Below are positions 37,312 through 44,759 of a DNA stretch of 64,000 nucleotides, piece by piece. The notes under the pieces are model-generated. The model worked only from the letters and a program-made list of their open reading frames with translations, made no database searches and had not been told where the DNA came from. Made by a program: the position numbers and the translations under genes. Within the stretch, counting starts at the first letter, position 1. Each line of letters begins with the position of its first letter. This DNA comes from Bradyrhizobium liaoningense (lineage in GTDB: Bacteria; Pseudomonadota; Alphaproteobacteria; Rhizobiales; Xanthobacteraceae), in the NCBI RefSeq assembly GCF_018130825.1, contig NZ_JAFCJS010000001.1:620001-684000 (forward strand). The letters run 5' to 3'.

Positions 37312-37369
37312 GCGCCTCTTGCACGGACGTGACCGCGAACGCCGCGGTCGCACATGGTCAACGAGTTCT

Positions 37370-37395
37370 GAACGGCCGGCGAAAGCCGGCCGTTC
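37370..37395 (+). terminator. Terminator hairpin of ilvD
   Basis: An 11-bp perfect stem (GAACGGCCGGC with its complement) closed by a GAAA tetraloop, 58 bp after the ilvD stop. The T-run is poor (GCATTAAGG), so termination may be weak or factor-assisted. Confidence 0.7.
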
Positions 37396-37499
37396 GCATT
37401 AAGGATGCCTCCACGAACTTCAGCAAGTTCGGATTTTGCGGCGTATACTGCGATCGACCTTTCGCAAATCCATTTCGGGCAACTGGGGCACCACGCATA

Positions 37500-37874
37500 A
37501 TGTCTCGTACTCTTGCTGTCGTTTTCTCGACTGCCGTCGCCGCGATTTCGATGACGGGCGCAGCCTCTGCCGGCTGCTACAATTGCTACACGCCGCCGCC
37601 CTGCACGACCTGCTATCAGCAGCAATATGCGCCGCCGCAGTATCGCACCGTCGATGAAACCGTCATGGTCTCGCCGGGCTCCGTCGTCGCGCATCGCACG
37701 CCGGCGCAGTACCGCACCGTGATGGTGCCGCAGACCGTGATGGTCGCCCCGCCGGGCGTCCAGTACGAGCGCATCCCGCCGCAATATGCCACGCGCCAGC
37801 GCGTCGAAATGGTCTCGCCGGGTTATTCCTATTACGCCCCGGTGCAGATGGGCTGCGCCTCCTGCGGCTACTGA
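37500..37874 (+). CDS. Secreted Tyr/Pro-rich protein, 124 aa
   Basis: ATG at 37500 opens a signal peptide (LAVVFSTAVAAISMTGAASA). The mature protein has an N-terminal CYNCYTPPPCTTCYQQQY cluster, a middle with repeats of PAQYRTV and VMV(S/A)P, and a C-terminal GCASCGY. The paired Cys at both ends could form disulfides, and the Gln/Tyr/Pro content suggests an extended surface or periplasmic protein. No family function is recognised. A strong terminator follows. Confidence 0.75.
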   Translation: MSRTLAVVFSTAVAAISMTGAASAGCYNCYTPPPCTTCYQQQYAPPQYRTVDETVMVSPGSVVAHRTPAQYRTVMVPQTVMVAPPGVQYERIPPQYATRQRVEMVSPGYSYYAPVQMGCASCGY

Positions 37875-37900
37875 CGCCCACACGACACGAACGAATTTGG

Positions 37901-37933
37901 CGCGGCGCTCCCTCGGGGCGCCGCGTTTTCTTT
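37901..37933 (+). terminator. Rho-independent terminator of the Tyr/Pro-rich protein gene
   Basis: An 8-bp GC stem (CGCGGCGC with its complement) with a 9-nt loop is followed directly by TTTTCTTT, 27 bp after the stop codon. Confidence 0.85.
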
Positions 37934-37946
37934 GGCCGCAAGCAAA

Positions 37947-37986
37947 CGGGGCCCGGACCTGGAGCAGAAACTCCAGCCGGGCCCCG
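37947..37986. other. Long GC-rich hairpin
   Basis: CGGGGCCCGG (37947-37956) and CTGGAG (37959-37964) pair with CTCCAG and CCGGGCCCCG around a CAGAAA loop, with only a 2-nt bulge. It follows the terminator at 37901 by 14 bp and has no T-run. It may be a second terminator or a structured small RNA part; nothing else is seen between it and 38201. Confidence 0.5.
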
Positions 37987-38201
37987 CAACCGGCAACGCC
38001 CTGGGCGGTGTCGACGGTGCCACCAAGCCTAGGGGAACAGGCTGACACGCGCCTGACGAAGCGATTTCCTTGAGAATGAGGGCGGCCGCCGCGTCGCACA
38101 AAGTTTCGCCTGCAGGTTGACATTTGATATTTCGGGAACTTTCGGCAATTGGTACATTGCCGTGTCATCGCCTGTAGGTCCGTGGGTATGGGGAGCTGTC
38201 G

Positions 38202-38372
38202 TTGAACCGGGAATTAAAGGAGTTCCGTAGGCTCGAACGCGCTTGCAGAGAGCATGCGGCCATTGCTTCCTTCGACCTTGAGCGTGAGGGTCTTCTCAAG
38301 GTGGCCGAGTATTATCGGAAAGCGATCGAAGCCCTCCAAAGCGAGCCCACAGCGGACGGCCACCACCCGTAA
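38202..38372 (+). CDS. Small helical protein, 56 aa, paralogue of the 41444-41668 protein
   Basis: TTG start at 38202 with GGGGAG six bases upstream; stop TAA at 38370. The sequence (ELKEFRRLERACREHAAIAS, GLLKVAEYYRKAIEAL) is charged and helical, and it clearly matches the product of 41444-41668 over about 45 residues (REFRRLERLCLEQAA, GLLKVANDCRIAAEAI). Finding two copies of the same short family 3 kb apart supports both as real. Function unknown; probably a cytoplasmic helical hairpin. Confidence 0.6.
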   Translation: MNRELKEFRRLERACREHAAIASFDLEREGLLKVAEYYRKAIEALQSEPTADGHHP

Positions 38373-38542
38373 TTCTCCCCGACAGCCATCTGATGCCGAA
38401 CATGCAGGGAGAAGCCGCCGCGGCGGTTGACGGCGCCCTGCGCGCCGCCATAAACAAGCGAGCCGACTCGGGTAGCAAAACGTAGCAGAGGCGACGAAAC
38501 GTTCTCTGCGACGCGACGAAAAGCTCAGCAATTTCAAGTCTC

Positions 38543-38632
38543 GGAAGGGTGGCCGAGTGGTTTAAGGCACCGGTCTTGAAAACCGGCGTGCCCGCAAGGG
38601 TACCGTGGGTTCGAATCCCACCCCTTCCGCCA
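38543..38632 (+). tRNA. tRNA-Ser (anticodon UGA)
   Basis: A 90-nt cloverleaf of the long-variable-arm class. The acceptor stem GGAAGGG pairs with CCCTTCC, followed by discriminator G and encoded CCA. The anticodon loop CTTGAAA within the CCGGT/ACCGG stem gives UGA. A long variable arm and the T-loop GGTTCGAATCC are present. No integrase or attachment-site duplication is seen next to it. Confidence 0.95.
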
Positions 38633-38712
38633 AGACATAAACGAAATCAACAGCTTAGGTCGATCGGCGCCAGCCAGCGCGCAAACGAGAGTACAATCAT
38701 CGGAGGCAGGCC

Positions 38713-38841
38713 TCAGCGAGGCGAGAATTCATACCTCTCCAATCGCTCGATGGCTGCCTGGCGTTCGTGCTGGCCAAGCCAGATCAGCGCCAAAAGCAGC
38801 GTGCCGCAAAGCGCCGCGAGCCCAAAAACCAGACGCCTCAT
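38713..38841 (-). CDS. Small membrane protein, 42 aa
   Basis: ATG at 38841 opens MRRLVFGLAALCGTLLLALI, a short basic start followed by one hydrophobic helix, and then a charged tail (HERQAAIERLERYEFSPR). This is the typical form of a single-pass small membrane protein. The ribosome site is weak, so the start is uncertain. No family recognised. Confidence 0.4.
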   Translation of the reverse strand: MRRLVFGLAALCGTLLLALIWLGQHERQAAIERLERYEFSPR

Positions 38842-38967
38842 CGCCTGTGAATTCGAGTGCGTGGGCAAGGTTCCTGACGAGTCCGGTCCCGGCATCCGGC
38901 AGCGCGCCACGTTGTGCACTGCGTGGGCTGACGCGATGTCCGTCACGTGCAACTGGCGAACTTGATC

Positions 38968-39375
38968 CTACTTCTTGACCGGCTCGGAAATGGGCTTGCC
39001 TTTCTCGACGACGAAAACGTTGAATGTCTTCGCAGGGGAGGCCGCTTTGTTGTTGGCCTCGTGAACGACACCGGGCTCGTTGTGATAGGACTGGCCCGCC
39101 GCGTAGGTCTTGGGCTCCGCGCCTTCTTTCCGGCCGACCACTTCGCCTTCGAGGACGGTCGTGTATTCGTCACCAGGATGCGTGTGAAGCCCCGTTCCGG
39201 AGCCGGGAGGCCACTCGACAATGAGCGCAACGACCTCCTTGTCAGGCTGGCCGGTCAGGGGCTCCTTTTGCACCGGCGTGATCTTCAGCTTAGGGGCGTC
39301 TTGCGAGAGAAGGGGCGTCGGCGCGCAAAGGCCGGCGATCAGCACGAGCGACAGCAGCAACTCGGATCGTCTCAT
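38968..39375 (-). CDS. Secreted cupin-domain protein
   Basis: A 135-aa exported protein. The signal peptide includes LLLSLVLIAGLCAPTPLLSQ. The cupin fold has motif 1 GTGLHTHPGDEYTTVLEGEV and motif 2 YHNEPGVVHEANN, so a metal site of His residues is likely. It ends FVVEKGKPISEPVKK, typical of small periplasmic cupins of unknown function in Rhizobiales. The ATG at 39375 has AGGGGAAA four bases upstream; an in-frame GTG or TTG further upstream is less likely. Confidence 0.75.
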   Translation of the reverse strand: MRRSELLLSLVLIAGLCAPTPLLSQDAPKLKITPVQKEPLTGQPDKEVVALIVEWPPGSGTGLHTHPGDEYTTVLEGEVVGRKEGAEPKTYAAGQSYHNEPGVVHEANNKAASPAKTFNVFVVEKGKPISEPVKK

Positions 39376-39679
39376 TGGCTTTCCCCTATAAGTCACTGTT
39401 GATGAAATCACTGCAGATCATGACGACGCGCGATGACGTCATGGGTCATGGCGGCTGTCCTTAAAGAAGGAAGCGTAGAGCGCAGTCCTTGCCGGTGCAA
39501 GCATTCCGGGAAAAAGCGGAAAGTTTCGACCGCGAATCATGTAAGCTCCACGGTGCGGCCGTTGTCCATTTGGAAGCCCCTATCGGCCGCAAATCTGGGA
39601 ATGCGCGGCCTTGCTTTCTCTGCCCGGAGAGAGCAGGGCCGTTTTCATGATGGAGACCGCTTGGGGACCGCGCGAGACG

Positions 39680-39856
39680 CTAGTCCGGTTGCGACGTGGG
39701 TCGCCACTTCACAAAATCAAACTTGTCCTGCCGTTCGTGGACGATCGTCTTGCAATGGGCGCAGCAAAATCGACGAGTCTCATGATCGTTCGGGGCTGAT
39801 CGGTCGTGAATTGCTGCGTCGCATTTCGAGCAAGCAGAGATAACTTGCGTCGTCAA
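39680..39856 (-). CDS. Small zinc-ribbon-like protein, 58 aa
   Basis: TTG at 39856 starts a 58-codon frame. It has a CSKC pair near residues 9-12 and a CCAHC cluster near 31-35, a spacing that could hold one zinc ion. The rest is charged and soluble (TIVHERQDKFDFVKWRPT). The ribosome site is poor and no ATG is in frame, so the start is uncertain, but the cysteine layout is unlike random translation. Family not recognised. Confidence 0.4.
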   Translation of the reverse strand: MTTQVISACSKCDAAIHDRSAPNDHETRRFCCAHCKTIVHERQDKFDFVKWRPTSQPD

Positions 39857-39988
39857 AATTGCCGTCGCTTCTGCTGAGGCAGGGCAATTGGAAGTGGTAC
39901 GACGGGCCGCCGGCGATATTGAGTGGAGAGCCGGCGGCCCACTTCAAGTATGAAGCGATGTTCCCGTTAGCGGGAATTTGTCTCGCTT

Positions 39989-40288
39989 CTATCGACGGTT
40001 CTTGTTTCTCTCGCAGAACAGAAGGCCCGCGACTTTTGACTTCGGCGCACTTGCTCCGCCTCCAGCTTCTGCAACGGTAAAGCTCGGGCTTACTCCGTTT
40101 GCGCCAAGCTGGAACGTGTTGCCGACCCCGGCAACTAAGGCTCCGGCAGCGGGCGTGTACTCCTGCCATCCTTTCGGACAGCTCGGCAGGTTGAAGGCCA
40201 GGACAGTATGCTCTGGCAGGTCCTGTGCCTGGGCCGGAAAGTTGAACGCGCTCAGAAAAACGATCGATAGTGCGGCAGCAATTCTCAT
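39989..40288 (-). CDS. Small secreted protein with tail-collar-like segment, 99 aa
   Basis: A signal peptide (RIAAALSIVFLSAFNFPAQAQ) precedes a short domain with VLAFNLPSCPKGWQEYTPAAG, which resembles the start of phage tail-collar domains (cysteine, pro-lys-gly-trp, then a glycine-rich turn). It ends GLLFCERNKNRR. The ATG at 40288 has GAGAGG ten bases upstream. It may be a degenerate or minimal relative of the three tail-collar proteins at 50.5-52.2 kb. Function unknown. Confidence 0.55.
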   Translation of the reverse strand: MRIAAALSIVFLSAFNFPAQAQDLPEHTVLAFNLPSCPKGWQEYTPAAGALVAGVGNTFQLGANGVSPSFTVAEAGGGASAPKSKVAGLLFCERNKNRR

Positions 40289-40625
40289 GGCTTGCAATCC
40301 TCTCAGCTAAATGGTCACCGGCGCAGCATAGTTTGCGCAGTGTATTTCCGCGTGCCCAAACAGGAAGCTGTTGCACAAGATTGAGGCCCGCACGGCGGCT
40401 GCGCGATCGAGCTCGCGCGCAATCCCGCGCGCTCAGACCGCGCACCAAAGACGTTCGATTTGCTGAGTAGCTTCGCCACGCGCCGGTGATGATCACGCGT
40501 TTGACCAGGGGAGGACCCCGATCTGTGGCGGCCCGTCGCTCACCTCGTGCCGGCGGACGATATGGCCGGCGATCCGAATGAGGTCCCCGGAAGACCCGCC
40601 GGCCCGCACCGGCGGATCTTTCTCA
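40289..40625. other. Intergenic region, nothing recognised
   Basis: No convincing open frame, RNA or repeat. Open frames here lack ribosome sites and have Arg/Pro-biased shadow composition. Confidence 0.4.
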
Positions 40626-40739
40626 TCATGCGAAGCAGGCCACGATGGCGAGCACCACGTCGGCGCTGAGTTCGCCCGAATACATCCAGAGAGCAATTCC
40701 AGCACCGAGCGTCAGCGCAATCACCTTCAGAGCAATCAT
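40626..40739 (-). CDS. Very small membrane protein, 37 aa
   Basis: ATG at 40739 has GGGGAG seven bases upstream. The product begins MIALKVIALTLGAGIALWMY, followed by a short acidic turn and VVLAIVACFA. It is hydrophobic from end to end and should insert as one membrane helix or a helical hairpin. No family recognised. Confidence 0.5.
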   Translation of the reverse strand: MIALKVIALTLGAGIALWMYSGELSADVVLAIVACFA

Positions 40740-41200
40740 CTTCAGTCTCCCCTCAAATTCCGGGAAAAATTAGCAATGGTATGTTTCCGGGATGCTTCGA
40801 GCGGGGCGGTAAGTCGTTTCATTCACCGAACCGTTATCGGCGCTCGTCCCTGGCAGCGTCCCTGCGAGCCCCGGTTTGACGGAGCCGGCTCCGGCGACGG
40901 ATTTTCCGAAAGTCGCAGAATGCCACTGTTTTGCCCGACGGGTCAAACGGCCATTCGCGGATGAGGAAAAGTCGTTGCGGCAGCACGACTTGGCTACTGT
41001 GCATGGGGTTGTTTTTCGACATTTTGTTGGAGCGGCCTCGAGGCAGGGCGGAGGGCTCCGAATTTCGCTTCGGGCAGGCGGCCGGTCGGCGCGACAGATT
41101 CTGCCGGTAAGAGCCTGAATAAACGGGCATTTCGGCTGGCCGCAGCCCCACGCGGGATCCGGCAGGCGGAACTCATTCCTCACCTCCGCGTTGTCTCGCC
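40740..41200. other. Intergenic region, nothing recognised
   Basis: A 461-bp stretch between the small membrane protein (-) and the small basic protein (+). Several shadow frames exist, but none has a ribosome site, signal peptide or protein-like composition. No repeats or RNA genes noticed. Confidence 0.4.
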
Positions 41201-41392
41201 ATGACTGAAGACCTGTCCTATCGACGCAAACCCCTGACCCCCGAACAGCGCCAGGCGCGCGATGCGGCTCGCCGGATCGAGGCCGAAAAGGCCATGCGCG
41301 ATCACGAAGCGGCGCAGAAGGCGTTTTACGCCAACAAGGAACGGCTGAAGGCCGAGCGGCTCGCACGTGAAGCTGCGGCCGCAAAGGGCTGA
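41201..41392 (+). CDS. Small basic coiled-coil protein, 63 aa
   Basis: The protein (TEDLSYRRKPLTPEQRQARD, then an Ala/Glu/Lys/Arg-rich helix to KAERLAREAAAAKG) is highly charged and helical, with heptad-like spacing. It is probably a cytoplasmic small protein. The ribosome site is weak. No family function known. Confidence 0.6.
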   Translation: MTEDLSYRRKPLTPEQRQARDAARRIEAEKAMRDHEAAQKAFYANKERLKAERLAREAAAAKG

Positions 41393-41443
41393 CCGCGTCC
41401 GGTCGCAGCGCACCAATATCGGCAGGATCGATCGTCCGGCGGC

Positions 41444-41668
41444 CTAGTGCCGCTTGGACATCCCCTTCACGCTCAAGGCCAGCTTGAGCGCCTGGACGGC
41501 TTCCGCGAATGCCCCGCGGGGCGAGCGTGCCTCGATGGCTTCGGCCGCGATGCGGCAATCGTTGGCGACCTTGAGCAACCCGCTTCGCGTCAGGTCCATG
41601 GTGGAAAGGGCGGCCTGCTCCAGGCAGAGGCGTTCAAGCCGTCGAAACTCGCGCAGATCTCTGTTCAT
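41444..41668 (-). CDS. Small helical protein, 74 aa, paralogue of the 38202-38372 protein
   Basis: ATG at 41668 with GAGAG seven bases upstream. N-terminal 45 residues (LREFRRLERLCLEQAA, GLLKVANDCRIAAEAI) match the small protein at 38202-38372. The C-terminal 25 residues (FAEAVQALKLALSVKGMSKRH) are extra. Entirely helical and charged, no signal or membrane segment. Function unknown. Confidence 0.65.
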   Translation of the reverse strand: MNRDLREFRRLERLCLEQAALSTMDLTRSGLLKVANDCRIAAEAIEARSPRGAFAEAVQALKLALSVKGMSKRH

Positions 41669-41782
41669 GCGTCAGCTCTCGATGTCCCCCGGCCATGCGG
41701 CGCTGAGTCTGCCTAACAAACGGTAAACATCTCCCCGTAGCCGATCTGGCTGGCACGGAGCTGGCGGCTACGGTGAACTCCC

Positions 41783-41808
41783 CAAGCCTGCCGCAAGCGG
41801 CAGGCTTG
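41783..41808. other. Perfect 12-bp inverted repeat with 2-nt spacer
   Basis: CAAGCCTGCCGC is followed by AA and then its exact complement. It lies in the 254-bp gap between divergent genes, 140 bp before the DUF1476 gene. It is neither obviously a terminator (no gene reads toward it, no T-run) nor part of the repeat classes elsewhere in the window. An operator, a 5'-leader hairpin or an orphan small-RNA terminator are possible. Confidence 0.5.
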
Positions 41809-41922
41809 ACGGCGTGTGCCTTCCGCCGGAAGCTTCAAATGATCCTCAAGTGACGCGAAATACGGAGACGTTCGCTTTCAGCTAATCCGATCCCGTTCAG
41901 TGACAACGCAATGGAGCTGACC

Positions 41923-42240
41923 ATGACCACGTTCGACAAGCGCGAGCAGGGCTTCGAGGCCAAATTCGCCCACGACGAGGAACTCATGTTCAAGGTGACG
42001 GCCCGGTCCAACAAGCTGCTTGGAATCTGGGCCGCCAACCAGCTCGGCCTCAGCGGCGATGCCGCGGCAGGCTACGCGGCGGCGCTGGTGACGGAGCATC
42101 TGGAGAGCCGGACGATCGACGAGGTCCTGGACAAGGTGTCGGGCGATCTTGCCGGCAAGGGCGTGGCGCGTGAGCAGGTCGCCCAGAAGCTCCAGGAATG
42201 CCTGCACCAGGCCATGAAGCAACTCGAAGCAAAGGAGTGA
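41923..42240 (+). CDS. DUF1476 protein, F1-ATPase zeta-type inhibitor
   Basis: A 105-aa four-helix protein of the DUF1476 family, whose Paracoccus member is the zeta inhibitor of the F1 ATP synthase in alphaproteobacteria. The N-terminal inhibitory helix TTFDKREQGFEAKFAHDEEL and the segment RSNKLLGIWAANQLGLSG are typical. The ATG at 41923 has GGAG six bases upstream; another ATG four codons earlier is in frame. In Rhizobiales its inhibitory strength varies, so the physiological role is inferred. Confidence 0.85.
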   Translation: MTTFDKREQGFEAKFAHDEELMFKVTARSNKLLGIWAANQLGLSGDAAAGYAAALVTEHLESRTIDEVLDKVSGDLAGKGVAREQVAQKLQECLHQAMKQLEAKE

Positions 42241-42259
42241 GCGCCGCGCGGCGTGGTGC

Positions 42260-42730
42260 TCACAGCTCCATATGGATGATCTCGATGGGCTCGCCGCCGA
42301 GGCCGTGAGAGAACTGTCCTCGACCCGTGCTTCTGAAGCCGTAACGTCGGTAGAAGGCTTCGGCGTTGATCGTGGCTTCAAGGCGGATCGGCCCGCTATG
42401 GCCGCGCCGGGCCTGGGCCACGCCGATGTCGAGCAGGCGTTGCCCGACACCGGAGCCGGCCGCCGCCGGCAGCACGAACAATCGGGTGAGCTCGCCGGGC
42501 TCGGCATCGACGAAACCGACGATGATTTCGTTGCGAACGCAGACCGTCATTCGGCCCTTGGCGATGAGCTCTTCGTAGAACCGGGGCGTCCGTTCGCCCA
42601 TCCAGTTCTCGATCTGGGCCGGTGAATAGCATCCCCGCGACAGACCCGCGATCGAGGCCTTGGTGATGTCGAACACGGTCTCCGCGTCATCAGGGCACGC
42701 CGGCCTGAAGGAGATGTCGTCAGCGGGCAT
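42260..42730 (-). CDS. GNAT family N-acetyltransferase
   Basis: A 156-aa acetyltransferase. N-terminal FRPACPDDAETVFDITKASI, the acetyl-CoA motif LFVLPAAAGSGVGQRLLDIG, and the C-terminal AEAFYRRYGFRSTGRGQ are the usual GNAT elements. The ATG at 42730 has GGAG five bases upstream. It is convergent with the DUF1476 gene and lies 41 bp after the UPF0114 gene on the same strand. Substrate unknown. Confidence 0.85.
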   Translation of the reverse strand: MPADDISFRPACPDDAETVFDITKASIAGLSRGCYSPAQIENWMGERTPRFYEELIAKGRMTVCVRNEIIVGFVDAEPGELTRLFVLPAAAGSGVGQRLLDIGVAQARRGHSGPIRLEATINAEAFYRRYGFRSTGRGQFSHGLGGEPIEIIHMEL

Positions 42731-42771
42731 GGGGACTCCGGATCCAGACGGGGTATCGCGAATTGAACGCC

Positions 42772-43350
42772 TCACTCGGCGTGTCTGCGCATTCCGGAAT
42801 CGCTGAGCTTGTCGACATAGGCAATTCCGAGCGCCGAGACGATGAAGGTGATGTGGATCAGCACCTGCCACATCACGCCGGTCTCGGTGAAGCCGGCGCG
42901 GCTCGAGCCGAGATTGCCGGCCTCGATGAAGGTGCGCAGCAGCGCGATCGAGGAGATGCCGATGATGGCCATGGCGAGCTTGATCTTCAGCACGCTGGCA
43001 TTGACGTGGCCGAGCCATTCCGGCTCGTCCGGGTGGCCCTGGAGGTCGAGCCGCGAGACGAACGTCTCGTAGCCGCCGACGATGACCATCACCAGCAGAT
43101 TGGAGATCATCACGACGTCGATCAGCGCCAGCACGCTCATCATGATCTGTTGCTCGGTGAGATCGATCGCGTGCCAGGAGAGATGCCAGAGCTCCTTCAG
43201 GAACAGCACGATGTAGACGCATTGCGCCACGATCAGCCCGAGATAGAGCGGCAGTTGCAGCCAGCGCGAGCCGAAGATGATCATCGGCAGCACGCCAAGG
43301 CGCGGCGAGGGCAGGCGGGGTTCGGTCCTTGGCTCAGGCTCAACCGACAT
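42772..43350 (-). CDS. UPF0114 (YqhA/TIGR00645) inner-membrane protein
   Basis: A 192-aa protein with four predicted membrane helices. After a proline-rich start comes [21 protein letters not shown], then [40 protein letters not shown] and [20 protein letters not shown]. These match the YqhA family, which has no proven function. It is probably co-transcribed with the downstream GNAT gene and is divergent from the small secreted protein gene. Confidence 0.85.
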   Translation of the reverse strand: MSVEPEPRTEPRLPSPRLGVLPMIIFGSRWLQLPLYLGLIVAQCVYIVLFLKELWHLSWHAIDLTEQQIMMSVLALIDVVMISNLLVMVIVGGYETFVSRLDLQGHPDEPEWLGHVNASVLKIKLAMAIIGISSIALLRTFIEAGNLGSSRAGFTETGVMWQVLIHITFIVSALGIAYVDKLSDSGMRRHAE

Positions 43351-43513
43351 TCAGGCAGCATCCTCGCGAGCAGAGACGATCTCGCTTTTCTCTACCCCGA
43401 CAAGATGGCCGGCGGAAGACGTGCGGTGCACCTGGCGGGGCTTCCGGCGATCGCGCGGTTTCGTGCTAGCCTGGGCGCGGCCGTCGTGCGACGGCCGGAT
43501 CGGGAGGCGTGAG

Positions 43514-43801
43514 GTGCGGAGCGACTTTGGCGGCGGGCTTGGGAGAACCGCGCTTGTTGTGGCGATCATGCTCGGCGCCGGCGCCGGCGAGGTGTCGGCG
43601 ACGCCGCTGACGCCGTTTCGCTACGAGGCGCAGGCGCAGCGCCATTGTCCGCATGACAAGGTGGTCTGGCTGGATTTCAGGAAGGGCGTCTACTACGCCA
43701 GGGGCCAGAAGCGCTACGGCCAGGGGTTTGACGGCAGCTTCGTCTGCCTCGGCGAAGCCCGCGAGAGTCGCTATCGCCGGTCACTGCTCGGCCTGCGCTG
43801 A
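43514..43801 (+). CDS. Small secreted protein, 95 aa
   Basis: GTG at 43514 is preceded by GGAGG six bases upstream. A signal peptide (GRTALVVAIMLGAGAGEVSA) leads to a mature domain of about 65 residues with RYEAQAQRHCPHDKVVWLDF, GVYYARGQKRYGQGFDGSFVC and a basic C-terminus. The two cysteines (HC and VC) probably form a disulfide. The pattern (CP.D.VVWL....VYY..GQ..YG....G.FVC) resembles small rhizobial exported proteins of unknown function. Confidence 0.7.
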   Translation: MRSDFGGGLGRTALVVAIMLGAGAGEVSATPLTPFRYEAQAQRHCPHDKVVWLDFRKGVYYARGQKRYGQGFDGSFVCLGEARESRYRRSLLGLR

Positions 43802-43823
43802 GCGCGTGACTTCAGGGCACCGG

Positions 43824-43952
43824 TTATTTCTTGCCCGGCAGCTTCACCGGTACGTGCGGGGCGGTGCTGATGATGCGGGGGCTCCCGTCGGGATAGGTGC
43901 GGTCGCCGCGGATCAGCGATTCCAGAACCAGAAAAAATTTCTCGGCAAGCAT
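43824..43952 (-). CDS. Small protein, 42 aa
   Basis: ATG at 43952 with AAGG eight bases upstream. The product starts MLAEKFFLVLESLIRGDRTY and ends APHVPVKLPGKK. It is amphipathic at the start and basic/proline-rich at the end. The codon pattern and ribosome site fit a real gene. It converges with the small secreted protein gene. No family recognised. Confidence 0.5.
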   Translation of the reverse strand: MLAEKFFLVLESLIRGDRTYPDGSPRIISTAPHVPVKLPGKK

Positions 43953-44107
43953 TTGCGTCACCTTCGTTGGTGATGGCCTCTTGAAATAAGTCGAGGCGCC
44001 GAACGCAGAAATTCAATCAACTAAAAGGGAGCGGTGCAATCCGAAACGGACGGCACGCTGCATCGCGGTGTAGTTGTGGTTAGAGATGAGGAAAGGTGTG
44101 GTGGTGC

Positions 44108-44206
44108 TCAGCCGAAGGCCAGTGCCACCAGGCTCGAGCACAACAGCACCAAGCCGCCTGCGGTCAATGCCAGGAAGCCATCGGATACGAGGTCATGGTT
44201 ACGCAT
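44108..44206 (-). CDS. Very small membrane protein, 32 aa
   Basis: ATG at 44206, with AGGTG four bases upstream. The product begins MRNHDLVSDGFLALTAGG and continues as a hydrophobic helix (LVLLCSSLVALAFG). It is one of three tiny minus-strand frames in a row (43824-44400). Single membrane span likely; function unknown. Confidence 0.4.
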   Translation of the reverse strand: MRNHDLVSDGFLALTAGGLVLLCSSLVALAFG

Positions 44207-44310
44207 GGGACACCTGCCGCTCTCGTCTTCGATGCTCGGTCGGATCGATCAAAAACTGTCCGAACGTGCCGCCTTGAAAGAGGTGATGCTTGCCGACCTC
44301 GCGAGTGCCT

Positions 44311-44400
44311 TCAGGCCCTCGTCCGGTAACCTTCGAACGCATGGGCCAGGAAGATCCCCGCGCTTACCAGACCCATCAGTGCCGAAACCGTCTCGATCAT
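44311..44400 (-). CDS. Very small membrane protein, 29 aa
   Basis: ATG at 44400; the product is METV-like in style: MIETVSALMGLVSAGIFLAH followed by a basic end. Short hydrophobic helix plus charged tail fits a tiny membrane protein. Ribosome site weak (GGA nine bases upstream). Weakly supported on its own, but its neighbours on the same strand have the same character. Confidence 0.3.
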   Translation of the reverse strand: MIETVSALMGLVSAGIFLAHAFEGYRTRA

Positions 44401-44759
44401 CGTTAAATTCCAAATCCCGCCCTTGCATGCGACAGAACGCGTGCGGCCTTGCACAGTCAAAAGAATTCCAGTGAGCGGCGTGACAATGGGGGTGGAGTGA
44501 GGATTTGGCGCAACAGAATGTCCAGGAGTGGCACAGAGCGGGGCGGCTGCGCTCCGTAGATCAACGGGGACAAACGAACGTGGCGTTTACCATCCCGGCG
44601 TGATCGCCGCGGGCTCCCCATTTCCGCCGTGTTCGGGTTGCGTTATCGTTACCACGTCCGATGCGGTGGTGGGCCGCTTCGGAGCAAAGGACCGGACAGC
44701 GCGCGCTCGTCACCCAAAGCGGGTTGGGTACGCCTCCGGCGGAATGGTATTTGGGGCGA
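44401..44759. other. Intergenic region upstream of rlpA, no gene seen
   Basis: About 360 bp between a tiny minus-strand frame and rlpA. It should contain the rlpA promoter. No convincing open frame, hairpin or repeat was noticed. Confidence 0.4.

Noticed and set aside
35023..37353. Long antisense open frame opposite ilvD
   Set aside because: It is a GC-skew shadow of ilvD: Arg/Asp/His/Ala-rich composition, no domain, no ribosome site. Similar long shadows opposite nadE, the dipeptide binding protein, metG and the CUT1 ATPase were rejected for the same reason.
38543..38632. tRNA-Ser as an integration site of a genomic island
   Set aside because: No integrase, transposase or duplicated tRNA 3' end was noticed on either side, and neighbouring genes look like ordinary core genes.
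39433..39843. 136-aa plus-strand open frame
   Set aside because: No ribosome site, no hydrophobic or domain-like pattern, and it overlaps the more convincing zinc-ribbon-like frame on the minus strand.
40770..41558. 262-aa minus-strand open frame overlapping small genes
   Set aside because: Arg/Pro/Ser-rich shadow composition and no ribosome site; it covers the better supported 63-aa gene at 41201-41392 and part of an otherwise empty region.
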